Source: a candidate division SR1 bacterium (GTDB lineage Bacteria > Patescibacteriota > Gracilibacteria > Absconditabacterales > Absconditicoccaceae). Taken from it: DNA of 36,607 bases. How positions within the stretch are numbered: the first letter of the stretch is position 1; every line of letters begins with the position of its first letter. The stretch is taken from assembly GCA_007115995.1 (NCBI GenBank), contig SKJI01000044.1, positions 1-36,607 of the forward strand, written 5' to 3'. Under the pieces are notes generated by a model. The model was not told the DNA's origin. It was given only the letters and a program-made list of their open reading frames with translations, and searched no databases. Positions 1 through 10,687 of the stretch are shown piece by piece. A program made the translations under genes and the position numbers.

Positions 1-228
1 CCCATCATCAAAGATCTTGATCAAAACTTTCAGCTGATCTAAACATATTCGCCATCGTGAGTACATTTCACACATTCCATCATCAGATATCTTGATTGAA
101 ACTACTTGCACCATGAAACATTGAGCTCATTGTTTCTATTGTACTCACATCCCATCATCATATATCGTCATTAAAATTATTTGCTCAATAAAACATCTGA
201 TGCATACTTGTTACATTCGTCAAAAGAG
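1..228 (-). repeat. 75-bp tandem coding repeats (25-aa DUF285 units)
   Basis: The TGG codon of each Gly-Gly-Trp repeat appears (as CCA on the plus strand) at 2-4, 77-79 and 152-154, a strict 75-bp period equal to 25 residues. The sequence around each is similar (cccatcatc plus an atatc or tcttgat block). The array continues beyond the window. Confidence 0.85.
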
Positions 229-685
229 GTGAATTATTATCAACTGCAATTAAATTTTCAGCTCCATAAAATGCGCTATTCATTGATTCCCATTCTTGTG
301 ATCACCACTGAATAACTTCCAACAGTTTGAGTTGATTATCTCCACTAATAGACTGATTTCTAAATGCTGGAAAATTTCATGAAATTCTAATAAGATATTC
401 TTCGTTTGCATCATATATCATACTTGAACAGGTAAATCATCAGGTGATACCTGTTGCATCAAATGGTCATGCAGTTCATCATTGAAAATCACACTCTACG
501 CTATAATCATATCATTGCACATTGTAATTTATAGGGATCTGATAACTTGCACTATTTCATGAATTTATTCTAATGATAAAATCATTTCCTAATGTTGTTA
601 TTGGTTCAGGTACCTGAGCAAATACAAATGAAAATAAACTGATAATGATACATATTGTGATACTTATTCTTTTCACAATATTCAT
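1..685 (-). CDS. BspA-like (DUF285) repeat surface protein, N-terminal part
   Basis: Partial: the gene runs off the left edge, leaving 228 residues. It begins with a signal peptide (MNIVKRISITICIIISLFSF, then VFAQ), so the product is exported. After about 120 residues without a recognisable family, it enters 25-residue repeats of the type SMFHGASSFNQDIGGWNV. This is the pattern of the DUF285/BspA family, which forms solenoid surface proteins often linked to adhesion. The Gly-Gly before each Trp is written TGA TGA TGG, so the gene reads only with UGA as Gly. An in-frame ATG eight codons upstream (709) is an alternative start; I prefer 685 because it gives a compact signal peptide. Family assignment is confident; an adhesin role is inferred. 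Confidence 0.82.
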
Positions 686-730
686 CCAATGGGTGCAAAA
701 TCCTGTCATAGTAACAATAAATCATATAAA

Positions 731-747
731 TTACAATATTATTGTAA
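731..747. promoter_or_regulatory. Perfect palindrome, possible operator
   Basis: The arms TTACAAT and ATTGTAA flank a 3-bp spacer, 22-46 bp upstream of the two candidate starts of the BspA-like gene. Symmetry and position suit a dimeric repressor site. No regulator is identified and no consensus is recognised, so the role is inference. Confidence 0.35.
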
Positions 748-969
748 TGACAGCTAGAGCAATTAGCAAAAAAATCTCTCTAGTTTAAAAGAGTTATATT
801 GACAAAAATTTTTTATTATATAATTTTATGATATACCTCAAGAAAAAGTATTTCTCACACAAAATCTATTTCATAAGGAACCTCTGAAACATTCATTATA
901 CACGATATTTTTTGCATAATTAAAAATTGCCATATTTATTTAATTATATGTAAAAGAGATGTTCCTTGA

Positions 970-1030
970 GGAAGGTTCTCATGCTGAAAAAATTTGATTC
1001 AATCAAATTTATTCCTTTTTCAGACCTTCC
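970..1030. other. Large stem-loop in the 403-bp intergenic region 686-1088
   Basis: Three nested inverted repeats share one axis: GGAAGGT (970-976) with ACCTTCC (1024-1030), CTGAAAAA (984-991) with TTTTTCAG (1016-1023), and AAATTTGATT (990-999) with AATCAAATTT (1001-1010). The outer stem has a one-sided 7-nt bulge (977-983). The element lies about 60 bp downstream of the membrane-protein stop (minus sense) and about 285 bp upstream of the BspA-like gene. It could be a transcription terminator, but no U-tract follows in the minus sense. It could also be an mRNA-stabilising or regulatory structure. A further weak pairing (aaggaac near 876, gttcctt near 961) may extend it. The rest of 686-1088 is AT-rich with no gene visible. 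Confidence 0.55.
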
Positions 1031-1088
1031 ATAAGTTCTTATAATCTGACTACAAAAGATTTTCTATGAGTATTATGAATACATATCA

Positions 1089-2402
1089 CTACTCAACTGA
1101 ACGCAAAGAGTTATAGCTATAACGAATGAGCACAACTTGGATTCATATATACAAACATATCATTGAAAATATCACCTGAAATGACAAGGGCATACGAATC
1201 ATAAAATACAAATTACATAATGATGTTATGATAATTCATAAGATCCAATATGAGACATCTTCATCAAGCAAAATACCACGAACATCAAAAAAATGACGTT
1301 GAATAATAACAATACTGTTTATAACAGTTCGGAGAACTCATAATCATACAATAAAAATAATATCATTTCCAAATAGTGCTATAATGGTCATATATAATGC
1401 AATATTAAGTAAGACAAACGCAATTATTCTTTGTAACTTTCGAGCGAATCAAATAGAACGAAGAAGAATAAAACTACCAAAAAATAAAAGCACTCATGCC
1501 CAAAACCATACATAATCCCAATGGCCTACACCATCATTGATATGATATAAAAATAACACAACTTGTCCGAGAACAAGTGCAATATTGAGTAGTCACATTA
1601 CTCACTTACTAGCCGATCAAATAGTAGAAAAAAATCATCTAATATCATCATAGATTTCAAGTGTTTTGGGAGAGAGAGATCTAGTAAAACGTGTAATTGT
1701 TTGACCAGACAAAATATGTCTAAAGAGATCATCATCGTTATTGTATCAATCTAATCATTGATAATCATACAATACCTGCCAGATAAATCCATATACTATG
1801 AGTAAATACGCCTGTGCTCATGCCAATGAAAGTCATATATTTTGCTGCGTATAATGATAAATCAGATAGACAATACAACAGTTAAATGTAATAAACAAGG
1901 GATAATGTAATGATTTTCATACTGTTTGATCTACTGCTCAAAGCACAAACACCAAAAATGCATATACAGCCATAGTGATACTACACCAAATAACAAGCAT
2001 ATCTAAGACCATACTATACTCTCATAAGCGACTCAATGAAACAAGAAACAAAAGTGATGCAAAATACCATCAATAGTGAAATACCTCTCTTCAGTCCTTA
2101 TATCCAAAAATATATGATCATAACCAAAAGAGTAAATTTATACCCAAAAGCCATAATCACACTTCTAGAGATCATCAAGTCAAAACATCCAAAAATCACC
2201 ATAATCAAACCATAATCAAAATTCGTGCTAAGGTGATGGTATGATCTTGTAATAAACGATTAATTCATAGTGTTTTACTCTCTGCTGTAGAGTCTTTTGG
2301 TGAAGCAAAAAGCATCAATGCAACTCATCAAAGCAATGGTATTAATGCAATCCATCGCACTCATATCACTATCAAAGCGACTATAAAGATCAAATGCCAC
2401 AT
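1089..2402 (-). CDS. Polytopic membrane protein, function unknown
   Basis: This 437-residue protein is almost entirely hydrophobic segments with short charged loops, about ten membrane spans by eye, starting at MWHLIFIVALIVIG. One longer soluble stretch near the middle (around residues 225-265) contains YNNDDDLFRHILSGQTITRF. Many membrane glycines are UGA codons. It ends SLRSVE. I recognise no family; the general look is that of a membrane-embedded carrier or glycan-handling enzyme, but no motif supports this. The start ATG at 2402 is the first in frame after upstream stops. It stands 170 bp from the divergent ATPase gene. Confidence 0.72.
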
Positions 2403-2536
2403 AATTAATAAGAATCCCATATTCTACTTTTACATTTCAGCTTGCAAAAATCAACACTTTCAGTATATATGTTGAGTTTATTAGATAAATTTAGTAAGTA
2501 GTATATATAGTCACTCCTTCATCGCAAAAACACATT

Positions 2537-2566
2537 TTGCCAAGTTTAGACTATATACACTATAAC
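2537..2566 (+). promoter_or_regulatory. Sigma-70-type promoter of the PilT/KH ATPase gene
   Basis: TTGCCA (2537-2542), an 18-bp spacer and TATAAC (2561-2566). The ATG at 2572 is only 5 bp past the -10 box, so a start 6-7 bp downstream would make the transcript leaderless or nearly so, which fits the lack of a Shine-Dalgarno sequence. An imperfect inverted repeat (around 2503-2512 and 2549-2558) overlaps it and could allow regulation. Confidence 0.5.
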
Positions 2567-2571
2567 ATATT

Positions 2572-3783
2572 ATGAAAGCAAAAAAAAACTCATTGGGGCT
2601 TGATACACTCTGAGCGTTGTTTCACGATGATACACTCTCAGTCCATATTATACAAGGTAAGCCTATCGTTCGTAAGCAATGATACCCATGAAATTGGACT
2701 CTCCAAGAATCAGATACTATACGGAATAAAAAAGACTTTCTCCATGTTCTTGATAATTTGGAGGAGCATATTTCTAGTGCTGAAGATGCATATAAAGAAA
2801 TAAACAGAAAACATTCACATGTATGGCAAATATGAATGTATAGAATTGTGCTTGTCTTACCTCCTGTATCACCTGTGATAGAGATGACTATTGTTAGACC
2901 ATTAGTATCACTCTCATTACCAGATTATAACCTACCAAAAAGTATCACTCATATGCTACAAAAACCTTGACATGGTGTACTCATTGCATGATCTCCCTGA
3001 GAATGAAAAACAACCTTTGCACAAGCCTTATTACAATCATTGGATCAACATCGCTATATTATAAAAACACTTGAAGCGCCACGTGATGTGCAGGTCTGAT
3101 GACATGTTACTCAATATGGACTCGCACATACAACTCATAATGAAATTAGAGATATTCTCTTACTAACAAGACCAGATATTACACTGTTTGATGAAGTAAG
3201 AAATAAAGAAGATTTTCTTCTCTATAAAGACATGAGACTAGCAGGAATAGGATTGATATGAGTTATGCATGCTACAAGTGCTATTGATGCAATACAAAGG
3301 TCTATAGGTATTATAGAAATGTGAATGATAGCACAGGTAGTCGATACAATTATATTTATTCAATGATGATCAATTCAAGAAGTCTTGACACTCCGCCAAG
3401 AAGTAAAAGTTCCAGTTGGTATGAATTCTGTAGATTTAGCTCGTCCTGTACTTATTGTAAGTTCAGAACTCAGTAAAAAACCAGTCTATGAAATATATAC
3501 TTATAGTGATAATGTAGTTGTTATGCCGCTCCAGTGAGCACAATCTTCTGCAAATAAGTCTGTCATTTATGAGTATGCAGCACATGCATTAGAAAAACAA
3601 CTCCAGTCTATACTTCGCACATCAGTACGTGTCGAAGTAACTTGAATACAAAGTATTACTCTCTACGTTTCGGCGCGTGAATCTGGTCGTGTCATAGGTA
3701 AAGGATGAAAAAACATAATGCAACTACAAGAAGATTTAGGAGTAAGCATAGATCTCAAAACATTTGATGAATACAAAAAATAA
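2572..3783 (+). CDS. Archaeal-type PilT-family ATPase with C-terminal KH domain
   Basis: This 403-residue protein resembles the archaeal family COG1855 (PIN domain, PilT/VirB11-like ATPase, KH domain). Visible parts: an N-terminal ATPase subdomain (about 1-130), Walker A GSPGEGKTT (140-148) with TGA for three of its surroundings' glycines, a Walker B region RPDITLFDEVR (200-210), MRLAGIGLIGVMHAT (221-235), and a KH signature RVIGKGGKNI (383-392). The PIN domain that normally precedes the ATPase is missing. The family is thought to act on RNA or in assembly of a surface apparatus; its substrate is unknown. Start choice: the first ATG after the promoter, with no ribosome-binding site. Confidence 0.88.
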
Positions 3784-3851
3784 CTACTCTACTCTAGATA
3801 TATGTGCTGTATAAAACAAAGTAGAGATTCTATCAACCTCAGTTTAAAACA

Positions 3852-3857
3852 TATAAT
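3852..3857 (+). promoter_or_regulatory. Possible -10 box of the pyruvate kinase gene
   Basis: TATAAT lies 36 bp before the ATG at 3894. No convincing -35 box is found at 16-18 bp. The 110-bp gap after the ATPase gene also holds a short inverted repeat (ctctac 3787-3792, gtagag 3821-3826). Confidence 0.3.
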
Positions 3858-3893
3858 ACTCTACACTTTACTTTATCTTTTCACTCACTACGA

Positions 3894-5309
3894 ATGAATC
3901 AGTTCCACAATGCAAAAATTATAGCTACTATGTGACCAGCAATTGATAAAGAGACAGTGCTCTCAAAAGTAATCAATAATATTGATGTATTTAGAATAAA
4001 TCTTTCACATGGTGATGAAGAAGTCAAAAGAAAATACATTGATACTATCCTCAAACTTGATAGCAGTAAAACTATAATGCTTGATACGAAATGACCAGAA
4101 ATTAGAACGAGAAATAAAGATGAAGTACTCTGTAAAAAATGATCAATATTTATGCTTCATTATGCAGAATTTTTTAAGCATGCAGACGAAGAAAATATTA
4201 TCTATATAGATTATCCAAATATGTATCGCATAGAAACTGGAGCAGTTATTTCTATCGACAATGATAATGTCAAGCTTCAAGTAATAGAAAATAATGAATG
4301 AGTACTCAGTACCAAAGTAATAGTATGATGAATAATCCTTATAAACAGAGGTGTTGAGTTTGAAAACTACATTCCTAAACTCCCATTTCTTTCAGAAAAA
4401 GATAAAAAACAAATTTTGCGATGAGTTGATAATAAAATTAATGTTATTGCAATATCATATATAAGAGATGCTGAAAATCTTTATACTATAAGAAAATTCT
4501 TGGATCAAAACTGATGAGCTGCAGTCAAAATTATTGCGAAGCTCGAAACGAAAGAAGCATTAGAAAATATTCAAGACATCATAGAAATTTCTGACGGAGT
4601 TATCATCAACAGAGAAAAACTTAAAGTTCTTGTAGATAATACTGACATAGAAGATGTAAAAACCAATATTATCAATATGTCAAACAGATACTGAAAGCCA
4701 AGTATTATAACAACGTGATTAGATATTAAGTGATCAAGCAATAAAAAAACACTCTGATTACTCACAAAAGAAATGCAATTATGAGCTGATGCATTTATGC
4801 TTACAAAAGAAACAGCAGTCGCTGATGAACCGTTAGATTTTGTCATAGATTTATATGAACTTATCAATGCAGAAAGCAGTAAATGCACTACAAACTATCT
4901 CCTCAATGATGTGAGTACCAGTGAAGAAAATGAAATTACAGATTATATTATTTATAATGCATACAGAACATCAAAAGAAAAAGATATAAAAGCAATTATA
5001 TGCCCAACACAAACATGATATACTCCTGCAAGACTTTCAGCATTGAAACCAGACGTCCCAGTTATTTCTTTTACAAAAAATGATGAAGCATATAGATATC
5101 TTAATCTCTTATGGTGAGTGAAATGATATAAAATAAGCAATACATTTGAATACAGCAATATAAAACAAATTTGAAAAGAAATTATAAGAATTTTATTCAA
5201 ATGAAGTATATCTTTGGATGATAAAATTCTCATTGTACATAGTAGCATTGATCCTCAAAATCTTGGTATGATTAACTGAATGGAACTCTATAAGTTTAAA
5301 GATATCTAA
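3894..5309 (+). CDS. pyk: Pyruvate kinase, divergent active site
   Basis: 471 residues, the usual length for the enzyme that converts phosphoenolpyruvate and ADP to pyruvate and ATP. The N-terminus (KIIATMGPA), FRINLSHG, DTKGPEIRT, AKLE (K216, E218), LTKETAVADEP and a C-terminal domain ending MINGMELYKF fit the family. The metal-binding loop that normally reads MVARGDLG is here IINREKLK (about 237-244), replacing the conserved Asp with Lys242. The usual ATQMLDSM segment is also unrecognisable (TTGLDIKGS). The conserved catalytic Lys remains. The fold is secure; whether activity or metal use is normal is open. No Shine-Dalgarno precedes the ATG. Confidence 0.9.
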
Positions 5310-5350
5310 AACAACCAACTGATAATCACTTTATATAATCTTTACAAGGT

Positions 5351-6403
5351 ATGCAAGTCAATAAAACAACACTCATTGCTCTTCTCCTGATAATAGTCTT
5401 GATAATGATGTCGTTGTTTTGAACGATATGATGATGAGTCTGGTGAATCGCTAGTATGTTGCTTTTAATTATTTGATGATTTTATGTACTTGTTGTATGA
5501 TGAGATCAACTAGTTTCAGGTGCATGAAGTATTGCTCAACATTACAAGATATCTCCTTTTATTATATGAATGAGTATCCTAGCATTTGGTACATCACTAC
5601 CTGAACTCTTTGTAAATATTATTGCTGCTGTTCGTTGAGAGAGTAGCCTCTTGATTGCAAATGTCATTTGATCAAATCTATCAAACCTACTACTTATTTG
5701 ATGAGTAACAGCAATTATAGCAAAAATACGCATTTCAAAATCTACACTCTTCAAAGAAATACCACTCAGCTTTTTAGCAACACTCTTATTACTGATTTTA
5801 CTGCATCTATGAGTACAAAATTGAGCAGTAGCAATCCTTTCTCAATGGAAAGCATGAATTTTACTCTTATGATTTATACTTTTTATACGACAACTTATCA
5901 ATGCAGCACAAAACGATGAAATAGAAGTTGAAACAGACATACCTAAACTCACGCTAAAGCAAGCATTTCTCTCTATTATCTGGTGAATTGTTTGATTATA
6001 TATCTGATGAGAAGCACTCGTTACTTATGCTACTCTACTCGCTGAATCCTTATGAGTATCTACAATACTTATTTGAGCAAGTATTATAGCTTTTGGAACA
6101 TCAGTACCTGAACTTGTTACATCTATTATTGCAGCACTCAAAAAAAATACAGATATGGCAATTTGAAATATCATATGATCAAATATTTTTAATATTTTAT
6201 GGATTGTATGAGTAACATGACTCATACAACCCATAAAAGCTGACAGATGATTATTTACTGATATTACTGTTCTTTTGATAGTGACATTGTTTTTATTTCT
6301 CATTATCGGTATTAAAAAGAAAAAAGAACTCAAAGCTAGAGAGTGAGTTGTATTTATAATACTTTATTGAATATATCTCTTCTTTCTATTTTATAGATGA
6401 TAA
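5351..6403 (+). CDS. Na+/Ca2+ exchanger family (CaCA) antiporter
   Basis: 350 residues with about ten membrane spans. Both alpha repeats of the calcium/cation antiporter family are present: AFGTSLPELFVNIIAA with IGSNLSNLLLIGG in the first half, and AFGTSVPELVTSIIAA with IGSNIFNILWIVG in the second. The acidic residue of each GTSxPE motif is the ion ligand. It should exchange Ca2+ against Na+ across the cell membrane (YrbG-like), though the ion is not provable from sequence. A TATAAT (5334-5339) and a short AAGG (5346-5349) precede the ATG. It is followed after 11 bp by the DHH phosphoesterase gene, so the two are probably co-transcribed. Confidence 0.9.
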
Positions 6404-6414
6404 TATCCAATACT

Positions 6415-7419
6415 ATGCAAACAAAACAATCATTCTATGCTGCACGAGAAAAATTAATGCACGCTAACAACATTGCAATATGTGGGCATGCCTTCCCAGA
6501 TTGAGATTCAATTTGAAGCTGCTTATGACTTGGAAGTGCACTGGAAGACTCTGGCAAAGATATAAAATATTTTTCACCTACTCTTCCTGAAGAATACTTT
6601 TGATTTTTAGGAGCAACGGAAAAATTTCATACAGAATGATTTGATCCTTCAGCATATGATTGCATTGTACTCTTAGACACGAGTAATCAGCAAAGATCTA
6701 TGTTCAATTGATATGATATGAATGAGTATGCAGATCGTATAATTATTATTGATCATCACACTGACAATAGTTTAGAAGGTGCTCATAAAATTATCTATAC
6801 AACACTAAGTAGCACCTGTGAAATTGTTTATAAAGTACTTAATGAGGTACAACCAGATCTTATCAATAAAACAGTTGCAACGTTTTTATTGCTAGGTATT
6901 CTTACTGATACTGGCAATTATCTCTATTGATGTAATATTCGCCATGCACTCAGTACAAGTTGTGCACTTATTGATCATTGAGCACCAAAAGAGCGACTCA
7001 CAGATAACCTATTTAGGTCACAAAGTTTTGAAAGTGTCCAATATGCATGAAAGCTTATCCAAAGATCACAATATAATGAATCTAAACTTATTTTATGGAC
7101 ACGATACTCTCACCAAGAACTTGAAAAAGTATCAATAGATCCTAAAAGTATTGAACGTTGATTTAGTATGATACAATCAATTAAACATGATTGAATATAT
7201 ATACTTTTCAAAGTTATAGAAGGTCACAATCTTCTAAAAGTCTCTCTCAGAACACAACAAGATACTATAAATCTTTCTACCCTTGCTAGAGTCTTATGAT
7301 GAGGATGACATAAAAAAGCATCTGGTATCTCACTACCCCTGGAAGATGATTATCAAAGGCAAATGATAACAATACTAGAAATACTTGAAAGCAATATTAA
7401 TCATGCAACTATATCATAA
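6415..7419 (+). CDS. nrnA: DHH/DHHA1 phosphoesterase, NrnA-like
   Basis: 334 residues. The DHH domain carries HAFPDGDSIGS (about 24-34), a DTS motif, IIDHHTD and a LTDTGNYLY segment; the C-terminal DHHA1 domain ends with GGGGHKKASG. These are the marks of bifunctional oligoribonuclease / 3',5'-bisphosphate (pAp) phosphatases, which finish RNA turnover in the cytoplasm with two Mn2+ ions. Three of the four glycines of GGGG are TGA or GGA/TGA mixes, showing the recoding at a catalytic site. A plain DHH phosphodiesterase acting on cyclic dinucleotides is less likely, as there is no PAS/GGDEF or membrane part. Confidence 0.9.
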
Positions 7420-7460
7420 ATTACTCTTTAAATTACTCTTTATAATTTCATCTACTGCTT

Positions 7461-8534
7461 ATGTATGCACTTATTGATTCTCATCTTCATGAGCTCATAA
7501 ACGATCAAACAATCAAGCATATTGATCATATTCATCTATGAAAGTATGTACAACCTGCAAGTATTGATCTTCCAGTATGAGAATATATGTATCATCTCAA
7601 TCATCCGTTTGTTCCCTATAAACAATCTATCCAAGAACAAGTTATAAGAAGTGCAAGTACTAAACTTACAACACAATGATGAGTTACTCTCTATAAATGA
7701 CAAACATATCTCATCCCGTGCTTATCTGTTTCAATCCCATCATGACTGTTTGGTAAAATTAGTCCCAAAAGCTCATTAGGAAGAATTGATGTGCTCATTA
7801 GAGCATTAGTTGATTATACATGAATTTATGACACTATTTTCCCAACAACACAAGGAACAGTCCGACTCGAAGTTACACCACAATCATTTAATATACAATT
7901 ACATCATTGAGATGCTCTAACGCAACTTATGTTTTTTGATACAAACAATACCAGCAAAATTGTACACGACCAATATGAAACAACTTTCCTACGAGAACAC
8001 TGAAAGAAAGGAAAGAGTCACTTTTATCAAAATAATTTGATTGTATGAGTATGAGTTCCAAGAGATACTATTGTATGATATAAAGCACGTTTTACCAATA
8101 AAATAATTAATCTTCAAGAAATTTGAACATATGAGAGTAAAGATTTTTTTGAGCCGCTCTATGCACACGAGCAAGACAACAAACAACAACTCAGCCTAGA
8201 AAAAGGGAGATTTTATATTTTACCAACAAAACAACAAATCTGTGTACCAAAAGAATTCTCACTGGAACTTTTGCCCTTTAGCCATTTAATGGGAGAGTTG
8301 AGAGTACATTATGCTTGATTTTTTGATCCATGATTTTGATGACAACAATGATCAACATGAGTGTTGGAAGTGAGACCACATCAAGATACACTCATCACAG
8401 ATTGACAACCTATTTGCCTGATTGAAATTTACAAAAATAAAGCTATCCCAAAACAGATATACTGACAAGTATCAAATAATTATCAAGGACAACAATGAGC
8501 GACATTAGCAAAATACTTCAAATATCCTCATTAG
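7461..8534 (+). CDS. dcd: 2'-deoxycytidine 5'-triphosphate deaminase, double-domain form
   Basis: 357 residues, the length of the duplicated dCTP deaminase form rather than the usual single domain of about 190. The first half has PASIDLPVGEY, SPKSSLGRIDV and VRLEVTPQSFNIQLHHGDAL; the second has HYAGFFDPGFGGQQGSTG and VLEVRPH, echoing the first. The enzyme makes dUTP from dCTP, feeding dTMP synthesis and uracil exclusion. Its gene ends 7 bp before the end of the convergent yebC, with no room for a separate terminator. The start ATG is 41 bp after the DHH gene. Confidence 0.88.
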
Positions 8535-8541
8535 GAAACTG

Positions 8542-9300
8542 CTATGCAGCATTGTGCCATACAGTATCAATATCATCTTCATCATCTAATAATCACAACA
8601 AGCGTTCCAGTTTTTCTTCAGTTTCTCAATCAATGCTTATTGGATTCTCTGGGATATAAGCAAGTGACGATTCATCAATATGCCATCAACGTTCTTGTAA
8701 GTAATCTAATACTGTACTAAATGATTCCTTTGCAGTGAGTATTCTCACGATAGTATCATCAAACTCATAATTTTCAGCACCAGATTCAATAATATCTTCT
8801 TCGCAAGCATGTATATCCAATGGTAATACAGTTTGTTTAATTATTCACTTAACAGTCTCTTGGTGTATTTTTCAAGTGATAAATATCTCTCATTTTTCTA
8901 AAAACTGTCGAGACACAGATCCCGGCTCTCAGATATTTCATCAATATTTTGATAAAAGTGCTTTTATCATTGCTGAGGATCTATTTGTATTGGACGTTAT
9001 TGATTTCATGTACAATGCGACTCATCAAGGAGCGTATCATTCATAATAGACTTCAACTAACTCTTCTCCTGAGATATTTCATGCGCCTTTATCAATTGCT
9101 TTTTGTATAACATCCTTTGGTAGTCCTACCTGTCTTGCTTTTACTAATGCAGTTTCAAGTGCTGGATTTAGTGAAGGGTCAGATCAAGATTTTGCGGCTA
9201 ACTGAATCATTTTTCATGCTTGCGCATAAATCTTCGATTTCTTTGCATCTTGTGCTGCTTTACGATGTTTTATATTATGCCATTTACTATGTCCTGCCAT
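8542..9300 (-). CDS. yebC: YebC/PmpR family protein
   Basis: 252 residues, standard for the family. It opens with the signature [20 protein letters not shown] and continues with [34 protein letters not shown], and a region [16 protein letters not shown]. YebC proteins were described as transcriptional regulators and are more recently linked to relief of ribosome stalling at proline-rich motifs. It is the last gene of the minus-strand run, 4 bp after dnaB, and its end faces dcd. Start chosen by the family signature. Confidence 0.93.
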
Positions 9301-9304
9301 ACTA

Positions 9305-10648
9305 CTATTGAATATTATAAAACTTCATGTTTTCTTTAGATCGTTGGAGTTCTATCTCACCAGTTGGACCATTTCTATTTTTACGAATAAAAATATCAGC
9401 ACGTCATTTTCTATCTGTATATTGGTCATAATACTCCTCTCTATAAATCATAAGCACACTATCAGCATCCTGTTCTATCGCTCAAGAATCTCTCAGATCA
9501 GCCAACTGTGGTCTCTTATCCGGGCGGCCTTCAACATTACGAGATAGCTGTGAAAGAGCAACAACAGGAACTTTAAGCTCTCTTGCCATCTCCTTGAGTC
9601 ATCTTGATATTTCGGAAATTTCTTGTACTCTATTTCACGCAAATTTGGATCATCACGCGCTCATTAATTGTAGATAATCAATCACGACTAAATCCAATCA
9701 TCATTTTTCAATTTTTAATCTTCTCAATTTTGATCTCAATTCAGCTAAAGTAACAGCTCACTGATCATCAATAAACATATTACAACTACTTAATTTATCC
9801 ATAGCATCTCATAAATTAGCAAAATCTGACTCATCAAGATTTCATTTAGTAATTTTATGCATCGGTACATTTGCAGTTGTTGCTAAGATTCTATCTACAA
9901 TCTGTTCAGATCACATTTCAAGTGAAAACAGACAGACAGTTTTTTTCGCTCTCATAGCTGCGTTCATCATAATATTGAGTGCAAACGATGTTTTTCACAT
10001 TGCAGGTCTTGCTGCTAAAATAATTAACTGTCAAGGCTGAAATCATCAAAGACATGCATCAATTCAATCAAAATGAGTATTCACTTTCATATCTTCTAAT
10101 TTTTGTGGATTATCGACTATTTCCATATAGTCTTCTACTCTTGCAGTAAGAATATCTTTGATATGCATCAGGCTATCAGCAAGATTTACCTGTGTAAGAT
10201 CAAAAATACGTTTTTCTATTCTTTCTAAAATATCAATAACTGGCTGCTGATCATAACAATCACCAGATATTTTCTGACAAGCCTGGAGAATATTTCTCAA
10301 TGTTGCTTTTTCTTTCACAATTTTTGCATAATCAAATGCAGCTGCAGCTGTAATCACAAATGATGCAATATCATATAAATAATCTACACCACCTATCATA
10401 TCTAGATTTTCTCATCATTTTCATAGTTCATCTGAGACTGTTACCACATCAATTGTTGTACGTTTTTGCCATAAAGTCTTTATCGCTTCAAAAATTAATT
10501 GATGCTCTTTTTGGTAAAAATCTGCAGCAAGTAATCATACTGACTCTATAACATACATCACTTCGTTATCGATAAAAACACAGCTTAACGCACTTTTTTC
10601 TGCGTCTATGTGATGCGGTGGTAGTTTAAGATCATCCAATGAAACCAT
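9305..10648 (-). CDS. dnaB: Replicative DNA helicase DnaB
   Basis: 447 residues. The N-terminal domain begins [20 protein letters not shown] (about 9-28), then [12 protein letters not shown]. The RecA-like domain has the Walker [16 protein letters not shown] (about residues 208-222), FSLEMGSEQ, Walker [10 protein letters not shown], and the C-terminal [13 protein letters not shown]. This hexameric helicase unwinds DNA at the replication fork and binds primase through its N-terminal domain. No intein is inserted. Conserved glycines of the P-loop and of LEMGSEQ are UGA codons. Start by family alignment; 39 bp after hisS. Confidence 0.95.
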
Positions 10649-10687
10649 AGATTCAAAATATTTTAACAATAAAATCACATACTTTTC

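Noticed and set aside
3787-3826. Short inverted repeat ctctac/gtagag as a terminator between the ATPase and pyruvate kinase genes
   Set aside because: Only six base pairs, a loop near 28 nt and no U-tract.
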